Origin: Pseudomonas abietaniphila
GTDB taxonomy: Bacteria; Pseudomonadota; Gammaproteobacteria; Pseudomonadales; Pseudomonadaceae
DNA length: 64,000 nt
NCBI RefSeq assembly: GCF_039697315.1
Contig: NZ_CP155619.1
Coordinates: 5,642,001 to 5,706,000, forward strand
Direction: 5' to 3'
A program made the position numbers and the translations under genes. The notes below the pieces were generated by a model, which was given only the letters and a program-made list of their open reading frames with translations, was not told the origin of the DNA and did no database searches. This document shows positions 44,868 through 53,845 of this stretch, one piece after another; the first letter of the stretch is position 1; every line of letters begins with the position of its first letter.

Positions 44868-46199
44868 TCACAGGACTGAAATGGGGTAATCCACGATCAG
44901 GCGAAACTCGTTCTGGTCACCCTCGGCCTGGTCGGCGTTGCCGCGATGCCACGCCTGACGGATACGAAACGACAGGTTTTTGGCCGGCCCGTCCTGTATC
45001 ACGTACTTGGCTTCCAGGTTGGTTTCGTGGTGCTTGCCGTCTTCGCCGTAGCCATAGGCTCGGTAGGGGCTGTCGACGGCCATTTTGGTCCCGTCGATGT
45101 CGCGACCGTTGGCGTAGCGGGCCATGAAACTCAGCCCCGGAATACCGTAGGCGCTCATGGCCAGGTCATAGCGCGCCTGCCAGGATTTCTCGCCCGGGCC
45201 GTTGAAGTCGGAGTACTGAATGGAGTTGGCCAGGAAGATCGAATCGCCGGTCGTGCCCGGGCCGTTATCACCGAACGCTACATAGTCGAACGGCTCGTCC
45301 CCATGGACTTTCTGGTAGGCGAGGGTAAAGGTGTGACCGGCCATGAAGTTATAGGCCGCAGCCAATGACCACGTGGTGTTGTCGATGCTGCCCGCCTTGG
45401 CCTGGCCTTCATCGAGCGTGCGGTAAATGTTGAAATCGAACGTCAGCGACTGATCGCTCGGCATGGCCAGTACATAGTTGGCGTTACCGTAATACTGTCG
45501 CCAGATGTCCTCAAACTCCGATCCGTACAACTGGACGCTGAGGGCGTCATTGATCGCGTACTTGCCGCCAACGAAATCGACGCTGTTGGTCGTGACGTTG
45601 GCATAACTGGCAAACAGCTCATTGCTTGCGCTGGTGTGTTGTGGACCGTTGCCGGCCGTGAAGTGTCCGCCCTCAAGGTCCAAGCCGGTGATTTCACTGC
45701 TTTGGAGACTGAAGCCCGTCGCGGTTTGCGGGAAAAGCCGTGTACCGCCCGCTGCGAACACCGGTGCGGTGGGTTGCAAGGTTCCCCATTTGAGTTCGGT
45801 TTTGGATAGGCGCGCTTTAAGGGCGCCACCTGCGGTTGAAAACTCGTCTTCCGGACTGCCGCTGCTGTCCACCGGGATGTTGCCGGTGCCCGAATGCCCG
45901 GCGCCGCCATCCAGTTTCAGGCCGTACCAACCGTAAGCATCGACGCCGAATCCGACGGTGCCCGGCGTAAAGCCGGAACTGAAGTTGGCCATGGCCGCCT
46001 GGGACCAGTCCCGTCGGTCCCCAGCGCCACTCTTGCCGTCGCGATTGAAGTAATAGTTGCGTAACAGCACATTCAGTTTTGCGTCTTCGACAAAGCCTTT
46101 GGCATCGGCCTGATCACTGACGAAGGGTTCTGCTTCTACGGATTGGACATATCCTGCTGAAACCGCCAGGGCGATCAGGCTCAGGCTTATCACTCTCAT
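44868..46199 (-). CDS. OprD-family outer-membrane porin
   Basis: A 443-residue substrate-specific outer-membrane porin of the OprD family. A signal peptide (MRVISLSLIALAVSAGYVQSVEA) is followed by the family start FVSDQADAKGFVEDAKLNVLLRNYYFNRDGKSG and a series of amphipathic beta-strands ending in an aromatic/hydrophobic C-terminus (NEFRLIVDYPISVL). ATG 46199 is chosen over an in-frame ATG at 46280 because the signal peptide starts there. The substrate could be an amino acid, small acid or sugar acid. It lies upstream of the cupin gene on the same strand, 109 bp away. Confidence 0.92.
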   Translation of the reverse strand: MRVISLSLIALAVSAGYVQSVEAEPFVSDQADAKGFVEDAKLNVLLRNYYFNRDGKSGAGDRRDWSQAAMANFSSGFTPGTVGFGVDAYGWYGLKLDGGAGHSGTGNIPVDSSGSPEDEFSTAGGALKARLSKTELKWGTLQPTAPVFAAGGTRLFPQTATGFSLQSSEITGLDLEGGHFTAGNGPQHTSASNELFASYANVTTNSVDFVGGKYAINDALSVQLYGSEFEDIWRQYYGNANYVLAMPSDQSLTFDFNIYRTLDEGQAKAGSIDNTTWSLAAAYNFMAGHTFTLAYQKVHGDEPFDYVAFGDNGPGTTGDSIFLANSIQYSDFNGPGEKSWQARYDLAMSAYGIPGLSFMARYANGRDIDGTKMAVDSPYRAYGYGEDGKHHETNLEAKYVIQDGPAKNLSFRIRQAWHRGNADQAEGDQNEFRLIVDYPISVL

Positions 46200-46425
46200 A
46201 ATGGCATTACCTCTAGGGTCTTTGAGGCAGCTTGCTATTACTTCAATCAGTAATAACGCCAACTGGCCCGCAAGACGCAAAGGATAATCGGTGATTTTCA
46301 GTTCGCCACTTTACGCGCGCAATCAACACGCCAACGGCAGGTTTTCTGACGATTGGTTTAGTTAACAGGCAATTAACCCGTTTTTCTAAAGTGGAGGTTC
46401 ATCCATGGCACTGCGTTTCCGACGA

Positions 46426-46749
46426 TCAGCGCGTACCCGGCAGGCTGCACCGTTCGATGTCGCTTTCGAACGCCACCTGGCGCACGAAACGATTGGTGAG
46501 CAGGCCGTTGAGGTTTTCATTGCTCGGTTTAGCAAAGTGTTCGGACATGGCCTGGCAGGATTTCCACTGAACGCTGATTACCCACACGTCACTGTCGTTT
46601 TCATCCTGGCTCAGGGCACTGTGCTGGCAACCGGGGAGGCGCTGGAGGTTGCTGACGACTGTGTTCAAGTATTCGCCCAGCTCTTGCGAGCGGCCGTGGG
46701 CTGCGTAAATTCGGACCGTATTGCTGGCTTCCTGGTTTTCCGGGGTCAT
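46426..46749 (-). CDS. Antibiotic biosynthesis monooxygenase (ABM)-domain protein
   Basis: A 107-residue dimeric alpha+beta barrel type protein. The layout (VRIYAAHGRSQELGEYLNTVVSNLQRLPGCQHSALSQDENDSDVWVISVQWKSCQAMSEHF) fits the ABM/YgiN family, small oxygenases or sensors. ATG 46749 has GGAG 7 bp upstream; the longer in-frame extension to 46854 is not supported. The 226 bp between it and the oprD-like gene hold only a short GTTAA/TTAAC inverted repeat. Confidence 0.75.
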   Translation of the reverse strand: MTPENQEASNTVRIYAAHGRSQELGEYLNTVVSNLQRLPGCQHSALSQDENDSDVWVISVQWKSCQAMSEHFAKPSNENLNGLLTNRFVRQVAFESDIERCSLPGTR

Positions 46750-46979
46750 GCAGGTTCTCCATCGCACCGAGATCGTTCTCAACCGTTGCCATATTAGTGG
46801 GGACCGGCGCAATTGCCAGTATCCAATAGAGCAATTGACCAGGAGACCAATCAAGGAGAGGGAGTCAGGAATGAATGATCGAGCTTGCTCACGGTTTTAG
46901 CGGATTCAACCCCGTGTGCGGGATGACAGTGCGCTGTCGTAATCAAGCTCGATAGGGGAGCGTGTGAGAGGGCGTAGAA

Positions 46980-47303
46980 TTATTTACTGCCGCTGGATCC
47001 ACCGCTGCCGCCGCTGGTGCCGCCACCGCCGCCGCTGCCGCCCATGCCATTATCGTTGCTCATGCCGCCACCCTGACCGGCAGTGCCATTGCCGTTCGAA
47101 CTGCCCATGCCCTTGGTGCCGGGTGTGGAACTGTTTCCGGTTTTAGGGGTGCCGTCTGTGTCAGGACCCTGACTGCTGGTGCGTGGACCAGTGGTGTTCG
47201 AATCGACCGGGTCGGTCGGCCCCGTGGAGCCCGCGAAAGCGGAACCCGTCGCGACGGCGAGGAGGCTGGCCAGGGTCAGCGCGGTCAGTTTTGACTTGAT
47301 CAT
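46980..47303 (-). CDS. Glycine-rich exported protein
   Basis: A 107-residue protein with a signal peptide (MIKSKLTALTLASLLAVATGSAFA) and a low-complexity mature part of Gly, Ser, Thr, Asn and Pro, ending in GGSGGGGGTSGGSGGSSGSK. No catalytic motif. It may be a periplasmic or surface-exposed flexible protein. AAGGGA lies about 10 bp before the ATG. Confidence 0.75.
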   Translation of the reverse strand: MIKSKLTALTLASLLAVATGSAFAGSTGPTDPVDSNTTGPRTSSQGPDTDGTPKTGNSSTPGTKGMGSSNGNGTAGQGGGMSNDNGMGGSGGGGGTSGGSGGSSGSK

Positions 47304-47599
47304 GATGTGAATCCCTTTGTTGTCGTGGATACACATTGGTCTGGTGGCCGTCAGCAGACGTGCAGTCTTGCCGACAGACGGTCATCTGTTCGTGATGGCT
47401 GAAAAAAGCAGAGGCCGCAAAACCTCGAAACAAATCTGACGAAAGAGGCCATCGCGAAATAAACGCTGCCGAGGAAACCCGAGCGTGCGGGGCGGTCCTT
47501 TTGCCTTCTGATTGTCACAATTGAACCGAGAATGGGGCCTGTAGACCGCATATTTGTGCTCGATGTGGCGCATTGATATTAAATTCCCCCGAAGTAGAC
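47304..47599. promoter_or_regulatory. Spacer with a sigma-70-like promoter ahead of the pst leader
   Basis: No protein gene was found in this stretch. A good plus-strand promoter TTGTGC-N17-TATTAA lies at 47554-47582 and would start RNA near 47589, only about 10 bp before the hairpin at 47600. This could give a roughly 50-nt RNA or a pstS leader. Confidence 0.4.
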
Positions 47600-47639
47600 A
47601 ACCCCCGTTTTCTTCAATGAAAACGGGGGTTTTGTTTTT
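47600..47639 (+). terminator. Strong rho-independent terminator upstream of pstS
   Basis: AACCCCCGTTTTC pairs perfectly with GAAAACGGGGGTT around a 6-nt loop and is followed by TTGTTTTT, a textbook plus-strand terminator. No plus-strand protein gene ends here, so it either ends a small RNA or attenuates transcription towards pstS. Confidence 0.85.
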
Positions 47640-47645
47640 ACAGCC

Positions 47646-47663
47646 TGTAGGAAATCACCTACA
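47646..47663. promoter_or_regulatory. Palindrome TGTAGG-N6-CCTACA upstream of pstS
   Basis: TGTAGGAAATCACCTACA has 6-bp perfect arms and a 6-bp spacer. It is almost the same as the element at 25211-25228 before the T6SS operon. The form resembles sites for LuxR/NarL-type response regulators. It lies between the terminator and the PhoB box. Confidence 0.45.
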
Positions 47664-47685
47664 TCACGAGGCTAATTTCGACTGG

Positions 47686-47713
47686 TGTCTAAAGACTGTC
47701 ATCAAACAGAAAT
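47686..47713 (+). promoter_or_regulatory. PhoB box of the pst operon
   Basis: TGTCTAAAGAC TGTCATCAAAC AGAAAT shows TGTCA-like repeats every 11 bp (starting 47686, 47697 and, weaker, 47708), the arrangement bound by PhoB. It is about 80 bp before the pstS start, so low phosphate should induce pstSCAB. Confidence 0.7.
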
Positions 47714-47787
47714 GTTTCGGGTTTTAAATCTGCATCGGGTCTTCAACTGTGACCGCACAACACAAATTCTTCTGCTGAGGTATTGCC

Positions 47788-48807
47788 GTGAATCTGCTGA
47801 CAAAAACACGCCTGTCGCTCCTGCTGGCTTCGATGTGCCTGACTGGAATGGCACACGCTACGGACGTCACTGGTGCTGGTTCGAGCTTCGTTTTCCCTGT
47901 CATCTCCAAATGGGCGACCGACTACAGCAAGAGCACTGATACCAAGATCAACTACCAGTCCATCGGTTCGGGCGGTGGTATCGCTCAAATCAAGGCGGCA
48001 ACCGTGGACTTCGGCGCTTCCGATGCTCCTATGAAAGCCGAAGAGCTGGACTCGCTTAAGCTGGGTCAATTCCCTAGCGTGATCGGCGGTATCGTTCCGG
48101 TCATCAACGTGGAAGGCATCGAAACTGGCAAGCTGGAACTGAGCGGCAAGGTCCTGGCTGACATTTTCCAGGGCAAGATCACCAAGTGGAACGATCCAGC
48201 GATCGCTGCACTGAACAAAGGCCTGAAGCTGCCTGAAACCAACATCACCGTCGTTCACCGTTCTGACGGCTCGGGCACTTCGTTCAACTTCACCAACTAC
48301 CTGGCCAAAGTCAGCCCGGACTGGAAATCAGCGATTGGCGAAGGCTCTGCCGTTCAATGGCCGGTCGGTGTAGGTGGCAAGGGTAACGAAGGTGTGGCTG
48401 CTTACGTAAAACAGATCAAAGGTTCGATCGGTTACGTTGAGTTCGCCTACGCCAAGACCAACAACATCTCCTATGCCAAGCTGGAAAACTCGGCTGGCAA
48501 GGTTGTCGAGCCTAGCGCCAAGGCCTTCGCAGCAGCCGCTGCCACTGCCAAGTGGGAAGACGCCAAAGACTTCAACCTGATCATGACCAACGCCCCGGGC
48601 GCTGACGCATGGCCAATCACGGCGACCACCTGGATCATCATGTACAAGGAACCGAAGAACGCCGAGAAGAGCGCTGCTGCGTTCGACTTCTTCAAATGGT
48701 CCCTGGAAAAAGGTCAGGCTCAAGCCGAGTCGCTGGACTACGTACCTCTGCCTAAAGAGCTGGTCAGCAAGATCGAAAACTACTGGAAAACCGAGTTCAA
48801 GAAGTAA
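47788..48807 (+). CDS. pstS: Phosphate ABC transporter substrate-binding protein PstS
   Basis: A 339-residue periplasmic phosphate-binding protein. A signal peptide (cleaved near AHA/TD) precedes the family motifs TGAGSSFVFPVISKWA, SIGSGGGIAQI and VVHRSDGSGTSFNFTNYL, which line the phosphate site. It starts with GTG 47788 after GAGG. PhoB control is indicated by the box upstream. A strong hairpin follows its stop and probably lowers expression of pstCAB relative to pstS. Confidence 0.95.
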   Translation: MNLLTKTRLSLLLASMCLTGMAHATDVTGAGSSFVFPVISKWATDYSKSTDTKINYQSIGSGGGIAQIKAATVDFGASDAPMKAEELDSLKLGQFPSVIGGIVPVINVEGIETGKLELSGKVLADIFQGKITKWNDPAIAALNKGLKLPETNITVVHRSDGSGTSFNFTNYLAKVSPDWKSAIGEGSAVQWPVGVGGKGNEGVAAYVKQIKGSIGYVEFAYAKTNNISYAKLENSAGKVVEPSAKAFAAAAATAKWEDAKDFNLIMTNAPGADAWPITATTWIIMYKEPKNAEKSAAAFDFFKWSLEKGQAQAESLDYVPLPKELVSKIENYWKTEFKK

Positions 48808-48827
48808 CTCGACGTTATCCGGCTTAC

Positions 48828-48855
48828 CCCTGTCATCGAGCGCTCGGTGACAGGG
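48828..48855 (+). other. Intergenic hairpin between pstS and pstC
   Basis: CCCTGTCA pairs with TGACAGGG, with an inner CGAG/CTCG stem, and is followed by TTTCC. Such stem-loops after a binding-protein gene stabilise its messenger or partly stop transcription, giving more PstS than membrane subunits. Confidence 0.7.
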
Positions 48856-48877
48856 TTTCCTTGCGAGTGGACCCACC

Positions 48878-49873
48878 ATGACTGAAAACACCCAATATAT
48901 GTCCGCTGTGATTCCGGATGTGACATCCGAGAGCGAAAAACGCGCGGCCCGCGATCACCGACACGACGCCTGGTTCCGGCGCACGATGCTGGGAGCGGCT
49001 CTGTTGGTGCTGCTATTGCTGGCGAGCATCGCCGGCTCGACACTCTGGGGCGGTGCCCTGGCGTTCAAAACGTTTGGCTTTGAATTTCTTACCAGCACTG
49101 AATGGGATGCGGTCAACGGCCATTTCGGCGCGTTGGTCCCGATCTACGGCACCTTGGTGACATCCTTTCTCGCGCTGCTGATCGCCGTTCCGGTGAGTTT
49201 CGGCATCGCGATTTTTCTGACTGAAGTGGCGCCGCCCTGGTTGCGGATGCCGATTGCCTCCGCGGTCGAACTGCTGGCGGGCATTCCTTCGATTATTTAC
49301 GGCATGTGGGGCCTGTTCGTGTTCGGCCCGTTCATGGCCGAATACATGGCGCCCTGGATCAACGACAACCTCGGCGCGCTGCCGCTGATCGGTCAGATCT
49401 TCCAGGGTCCGCCACTGGGCATCGGCATGCTGACCGCCGGCATCGTCCTGGCCATCATGATCACGCCATTCATTACCTCGGTGATGACCGAAGTGTTCCG
49501 CAGCGTACCCATCGCGCTTAAAGAGTCGGCATACGCCCTCGGCGGCACGACCTGGGAAGTGGTCTGGGACATCGTTCTGCCTTACACGCGCTCGGCCGTG
49601 GTCGGCGGGATTTTCCTGGGCTTGGGTCGCGCACTGGGTGAAACCATGGCCGTGACCTTCGTGCTCGGTAACGCTCACCAGTTCTCCGCGTCTCTGATGA
49701 TGCCGAGCAGCTCGATTGCGTCGGTGATCGCCAACGAGTTCAGCGAGGCTTATACCGACCTGCATCGCTCGTCGCTGATCGCGTTGGGCTTCCTGCTGTT
49801 TGTCGTCACTTTCATCGTGCTGGCGATTGCCCGTCTGATGCTGTCCCGTCTGTCGCGCAAGGAGGGTCTATGA
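48878..49873 (+). CDS. pstC: Phosphate ABC transporter permease PstC
   Basis: A 331-residue inner-membrane permease. A 35-residue cytoplasmic N-terminus is followed by about six membrane helices and the EAA-type loop (ALKESAYALGGTTWEVVWDIVLPYTRSAVVGGIFLGLGRALGETMAV) that contacts the PstB ATPase. It overlaps pstA by 4 bp. Confidence 0.95.
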   Translation: MTENTQYMSAVIPDVTSESEKRAARDHRHDAWFRRTMLGAALLVLLLLASIAGSTLWGGALAFKTFGFEFLTSTEWDAVNGHFGALVPIYGTLVTSFLALLIAVPVSFGIAIFLTEVAPPWLRMPIASAVELLAGIPSIIYGMWGLFVFGPFMAEYMAPWINDNLGALPLIGQIFQGPPLGIGMLTAGIVLAIMITPFITSVMTEVFRSVPIALKESAYALGGTTWEVVWDIVLPYTRSAVVGGIFLGLGRALGETMAVTFVLGNAHQFSASLMMPSSSIASVIANEFSEAYTDLHRSSLIALGFLLFVVTFIVLAIARLMLSRLSRKEGL

Positions 49874-50748
49874 GTAAGCCCGATAACGAAAACCTGTACC
49901 GGGCCCGCGCGTTCAAGAACATGATCGCGATGGTCCTCAGCTGCGGCGCCACCGTCTTCGGTTTGCTGTGGCTGGTGTGGATCCTGCTGACCACCATCAT
50001 CAACGGTTTCCAGGCACTGAACCTGCGTCTGTTCACCGACATGACCCCGCCACCGGGTTCGGCCGGCGGTCTGGCCAACGCCTTTTACGGCAGCTTCCTG
50101 ATGTCCGGCATCGGCCTGTTGATCGGTACGCCGATCGGCCTGATGGCCGGTATCTGGCTGGCGGAATTCGCCCGTCACTCCAAGCTGGGCAACGCGGTTC
50201 GCTTCATCAACGACATCCTGCTGTCGGCGCCTTCGATTGTGCTGGGCTTGTTCGTGTACACCGCCGTGATCCTGCCAGTCAGCGCTCTGACCAACCATCA
50301 GGTCGGCTTCTCGGCCATTGCCGGCGCGCTGGCCCTGGCCTTGCTGGTGATTCCGGTCGTGGTCCGCACCACCGATGAGATGCTCCAGTTGCAACCGTCG
50401 ACCATGCGCGAAGCGGCACTGGCGCTCGGTGTGCCGCAGTGGAAGCTGACCCTGCAGATCGTGCTGCGCGCCGCCAAGGCGGGCGTGGTCACCGGTGTGC
50501 TGCTGGCACTCGCCCGCATCACCGGCGAAACAGCGCCATTGCTGTTCACCGCCTTCGGTAACCAGTTCTGGAGCAGCAACGTTCTCAAACCGATTGCAAG
50601 CGTTCCCGTGGTGATCTTCCAGTACGCGATGAGCCCGTTCGATGACTGGCATTCCCTGGCCTGGGCCGGTGCCTTGATTCTGACCTTGTTCGTACTGGTG
50701 CTGAGCCTCAGCTCCCGTCTTCTCCTTTTGCGCAATAAGGCATCCTGA
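49870..50748 (+). CDS. pstA: Phosphate ABC transporter permease PstA
   Basis: A 292-residue inner-membrane permease, partner of PstC, with the matching loop ([52 protein letters not shown]) and six hydrophobic segments. Its ATG overlaps the pstC stop and its stop overlaps the pstB start (TGATG), so pstCAB are translated together. Confidence 0.95.
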   Translation: MSKPDNENLYRARAFKNMIAMVLSCGATVFGLLWLVWILLTTIINGFQALNLRLFTDMTPPPGSAGGLANAFYGSFLMSGIGLLIGTPIGLMAGIWLAEFARHSKLGNAVRFINDILLSAPSIVLGLFVYTAVILPVSALTNHQVGFSAIAGALALALLVIPVVVRTTDEMLQLQPSTMREAALALGVPQWKLTLQIVLRAAKAGVVTGVLLALARITGETAPLLFTAFGNQFWSSNVLKPIASVPVVIFQYAMSPFDDWHSLAWAGALILTLFVLVLSLSSRLLLLRNKAS

Positions 50749-51527
50749 TGAATAACCTTTCCCTTGCCGACGAAAAAACCAAGATTCAGGTACGCGGCCT
50801 CGATTTCTTCTACAACGGTCATCGCTCGCTGAAATCGGTCGACATGACCATTCCAGAGAAGCGCATCACCGCAATCATCGGTCCGTCGGGTTGCGGCAAG
50901 TCGACCTTGTTGCGCGTGTTCAACCGCATCTATTCGATGTACCCGAAGCAGGAAGCCAAGGGTGAAGTGATCCTGAACGGCGAAAACATCCTGGCCCCTG
51001 GCTATTCGATGAACCGCCTGCGCAGTCACGTGGGCATGGTGTTTCAGAAGCCGGTCCCGTTCCCGATGTCGATTTACGACAACATCGCCTACGCCGTGCG
51101 TCACCACGAAAAACTATCCCGTCGCGAGATGGAAGAGCGTGTGGAAGAAGCCCTGCGTGGCGCGGCGTTGTGGGATGAGGTGAAAGACAAGCTCAAGCAA
51201 AGCGCGCAGAGCCTGTCCGGTGGTCAGCAACAGCGTCTGTGCATTGCACGGACCATCGCGCTGCGTCCACAAGTGTTGCTGCTCGACGAACCGACCTCGG
51301 CGCTCGATCCGATCTCCACCGGCCGCATCGAACAGCTGATCACCGAGCTCAAAGAGCAGTTCACCGTGGTCATCGTGACCCACAATATGCAGCAGGCGGC
51401 GCGCTGCTCGGATTACACCGCGTTCATGTTCATGGGTGAACTGATCGAGCACGGCGACACCGACACCATCTTCACCAAGCCGTCCAAGACCCAGACCGAA
51501 GACTACATCACCGGTCGTTTCGGTTGA
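50748..51527 (+). CDS. pstB: Phosphate ABC transporter ATPase PstB
   Basis: A 259-residue ABC ATPase with Walker [12 protein letters not shown], the [16 protein letters not shown] signature, and Walker [13 protein letters not shown]. It powers phosphate import. No phoU follows: the next features are a REPIN and a LysR gene on the other strand. This suggests a second pst operon in a genome whose main pst operon carries phoU elsewhere, or relaxed linkage of phoU; that is inference. Confidence 0.95.
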   Translation: MNNLSLADEKTKIQVRGLDFFYNGHRSLKSVDMTIPEKRITAIIGPSGCGKSTLLRVFNRIYSMYPKQEAKGEVILNGENILAPGYSMNRLRSHVGMVFQKPVPFPMSIYDNIAYAVRHHEKLSRREMEERVEEALRGAALWDEVKDKLKQSAQSLSGGQQQRLCIARTIALRPQVLLLDEPTSALDPISTGRIEQLITELKEQFTVVIVTHNMQQAARCSDYTAFMFMGELIEHGDTDTIFTKPSKTQTEDYITGRFG

Positions 51528-51593
51528 TGCCGTAGGCAACTGACGGCATGGACGCCGTCATCTGTAAGCGCGTGGGTTGTGTCTGGCCGTCTT

Positions 51594-51729
51594 TGTAGGA
51601 GCGTGGCTTGTCCCGCGATCTGCTGCGTAGCGGCAGTAACACCTGCATACGCCGCCAAACTGACACTACCGTATCGCCAGGTTTTACGACTGCTGTGCAG
51701 CAGATCGCGGGACAAGCCACGCTCCTACA
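51594..51729. repeat. REPIN with near-perfect 32-bp arms
   Basis: The left arm from GTAGGAGCGTGGCTTGTCCC to the GATCTGCTGC end is repeated inverted at the right, giving about 32 identical base pairs around a loop of about 70 bp. This is a REP doublet (REPIN) of the same family as the array at 56.0-56.8 kb. It lies after pstB between convergent genes. Confidence 0.9.
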
Positions 51730-51767
51730 GGATCGGGTTTCAAGCCATGCGCTTGGCGACTCGCGTT

Positions 51768-52700
51768 TCATCCCAGCGGGGCAGGGATGATCGTGCTGTG
51801 ATCCCCCATGAACTGCTCCAGTCGTTTGCGCAGCCAGCGCTCTGCAGGATCGGTGTCCATCACGCTCAGCCAGACCATCGACAGCTCCAGATTGGGCGTG
51901 ATGAACGGCAGCGGCTCTCCTCGCAATATCCCCGTCTTGTTCAACGCCAGCGTCAAGTGATCCGGCAGGTTACACAGCAGGTCCGTGCCGGCCATGAGAG
52001 CCGGCAGCGTGCTGTATTGCGGCACGGACAGCACCGCTTTGCGCTTGCGTCCGATCGCCGCCAGCCACTCATCCGCGAAGCTCGAAATATTGGCGACATG
52101 AGACACCACCACATGCGGGCGTGAGCAGTATTCGTCCAGCGTGATCGGTTCCTGCGAATCATCGGCCCGCGCGACCATCGGCTGCATGGTGCGCAGCAGT
52201 TTTCGCTTGGCATTGGCCGGCAGTTCGCGGGTCAGGCATACGGCGACGGTAATCTCACCGGACATGAGCAGATCTGAGACATTCCAGAAATTGACCTGTT
52301 TGATGACGATGACAATGTCGGGCGCTTCCTCGCGGATCGCGCGCAGCAAGGGCGGCAACAGGCTGTACTCGACGTCGTCGGACAGGCCGATGCGAAAGGT
52401 CATGTCGCTGCTGGCCGGATCGAAATCCCGGGTCAGGCTCAGGGCCACGGACATGGCGTCGAGCGCTGGCGACAGATGATGAATGATCTCGTTGGCCCGC
52501 GCGGTGGGCTCCATCCGGTGGCCTACGCGGATGAACAGCGGGTCGTTAAACAGCGCGCGGAGACGGTTCAAGGCGGCGCTGATCGTGGGTTGGCCGAGGA
52601 ACAGTTTCTCGGCGGCACGGGTCACGTTGCGCTCCTGCATCAAGGTTTCGAACACCACCATCAGGTTGATATCGGCCTTGCGCAGCTCATTGCGATTCAT
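51768..52700 (-). CDS. LysR-family transcriptional regulator
   Basis: A 310-residue regulator with the LysR helix-turn-helix (NLMVVFETLMQERNVTRAAEKLFLGQPTISAALNRLR) and an effector-binding domain of the NodD/SyrM-like sort. ATG 52700 is preferred to an in-frame upstream ATG at 52730 because the conserved start MNRNELRKADINL fits the family. It is divergent from the SDR/GH15 operon, separated by 344 bp, and probably regulates it, which is the usual LysR arrangement. Confidence 0.9.
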   Translation of the reverse strand: MNRNELRKADINLMVVFETLMQERNVTRAAEKLFLGQPTISAALNRLRALFNDPLFIRVGHRMEPTARANEIIHHLSPALDAMSVALSLTRDFDPASSDMTFRIGLSDDVEYSLLPPLLRAIREEAPDIVIVIKQVNFWNVSDLLMSGEITVAVCLTRELPANAKRKLLRTMQPMVARADDSQEPITLDEYCSRPHVVVSHVANISSFADEWLAAIGRKRKAVLSVPQYSTLPALMAGTDLLCNLPDHLTLALNKTGILRGEPLPFITPNLELSMVWLSVMDTDPAERWLRKRLEQFMGDHSTIIPAPLG

Positions 52701-52984
52701 ACATCGTCCCCGTAGGCCGGCATGTGTCATCCATTTTGTAACGAAATGATGGGCAACAGTTTATGGATCGCCGTTGGTTCACGTCCAGCGCAACCCAATG
52801 TTTCGTGAATCAAGGGGCTAACCGATCAGGCGGGGATCAACGCCAGGAGACGTCGGAGGTGACGACGGCAGCGAATGTGCTGTGTCATTCAGCATCCATG
52901 CTCCTCTGGCGCCGCGTTCGTCTGATCTCGGCGACTTCAAGTCGTCTAATGCAGGTCTTGCGCCCACGTGGGATCAATCCCAAT

Positions 52985-53013
52985 GAACTTCCTTCCAGCC
53001 TCGTCAGTCAGCA
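52985..53013 (+). promoter_or_regulatory. Possible AlgU (RpoE-type) promoter
   Basis: GAACTT at 52985-52990 matches the AlgU -35 box, with TCAGCA 17 bp further at 53008-53013 as a weaker -10 (consensus TCnnA type). It lies 32 bp before the SDR start. The rest of the 344-bp gap to the LysR gene shows nothing else clear. A stress-regulated promoter would suit the downstream genes. Confidence 0.35.
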
Positions 53014-53044
53014 TGGAAACGCTCATCATGAGGCTCGACATTCC

Positions 53045-53845
53045 ATGCAGATTTCCTTGAAAGGTCAGGTTGCGCTGGTCACCGGCGCCAGTTCAGGGCT
53101 AGGGGCGGGCGCGGCAAAAGGGCTGGCAGACGCCGGAGCGGCCGTGGTGATCAACTACCACTCGCAATCCGAACCCGCTGAAAAGCTGGCTGAGCAGATA
53201 CGTGCCGCAGGCGGACAAGCCATTGCCGTGGGTGCCGATGTATCGAAGGAGGACGAGGTCGAAACGCTGTTCGCCGAAATCATCAAGGCCTTTGGCAGGC
53301 TCGACATCCTCATTGCCAATTCCGGTTTGCAGAAAGATTCGCCCATCGCCGAGATGACCCTGGAAGACTGGAACACCGTCATCAACGTCAATCTCACAGG
53401 CCAGTTTCTCTGCGCGCGGGCCGCCCTGCGCCAGTTCGCCCGGCAAGAAATCCGTCCCGAGGTCTCCCGCGCTTTGGGCAAGATCATTCATATGAGCTCG
53501 GTGCATCAGGTGATTCCGTGGGCCGGGCACGTCAATTACGCGGCGTCCAAAGGCGGGGTGGACCTGCTGATGCGCAGCATCGCTCAGGAAGTCGGCGAGC
53601 AAAGGATCCGCGTGAACAGCATTGCGCCCGGCGCGATCCGTACCGCGATCAACACGAAGGCCACGTCCGGTGACGCTGAAAAGAAACTGCTGGAGCTGAT
53701 TCCTTACGGGCGTGTTGGCGAAGCTGAGGACGTCGCCAATGCGGTGGTCTGGCTGGCGTCCGACGCGTCCGATTATGTCCACGGCACCACGCTGTTCATC
53801 GACGGTGGCATGAGCCTGTACCCGGAGTTCCGCAACAATGGTTAA
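53045..53845 (+). CDS. Short-chain dehydrogenase (glucose 1-dehydrogenase-like)
   Basis: A 266-residue classical SDR oxidoreductase. The NAD(P)-binding motif TGASSGLGAGAAKGL, the NSG segment (IANSG), catalytic Ser in HMSSVHQ, and the YAASKGG (YxxxK) active site are present, with a C-terminal DGGMSLYPEF. The closest kinds act on glucose or small sugar-like alcohols. ATG 53045 starts the family; a long upstream extension in the same frame to 52763 has no family similarity. It overlaps the GH15 gene by 8 bp. Confidence 0.88.
   Translation: MQISLKGQVALVTGASSGLGAGAAKGLADAGAAVVINYHSQSEPAEKLAEQIRAAGGQAIAVGADVSKEDEVETLFAEIIKAFGRLDILIANSGLQKDSPIAEMTLEDWNTVINVNLTGQFLCARAALRQFARQEIRPEVSRALGKIIHMSSVHQVIPWAGHVNYAASKGGVDLLMRSIAQEVGEQRIRVNSIAPGAIRTAINTKATSGDAEKKLLELIPYGRVGEAEDVANAVVWLASDASDYVHGTTLFIDGGMSLYPEFRNNG

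Noticed and set aside
52763..53044. 94-codon N-terminal extension of the SDR gene
   Set aside because: No SDR similarity, odd composition, and a normal family start at ATG 53045.
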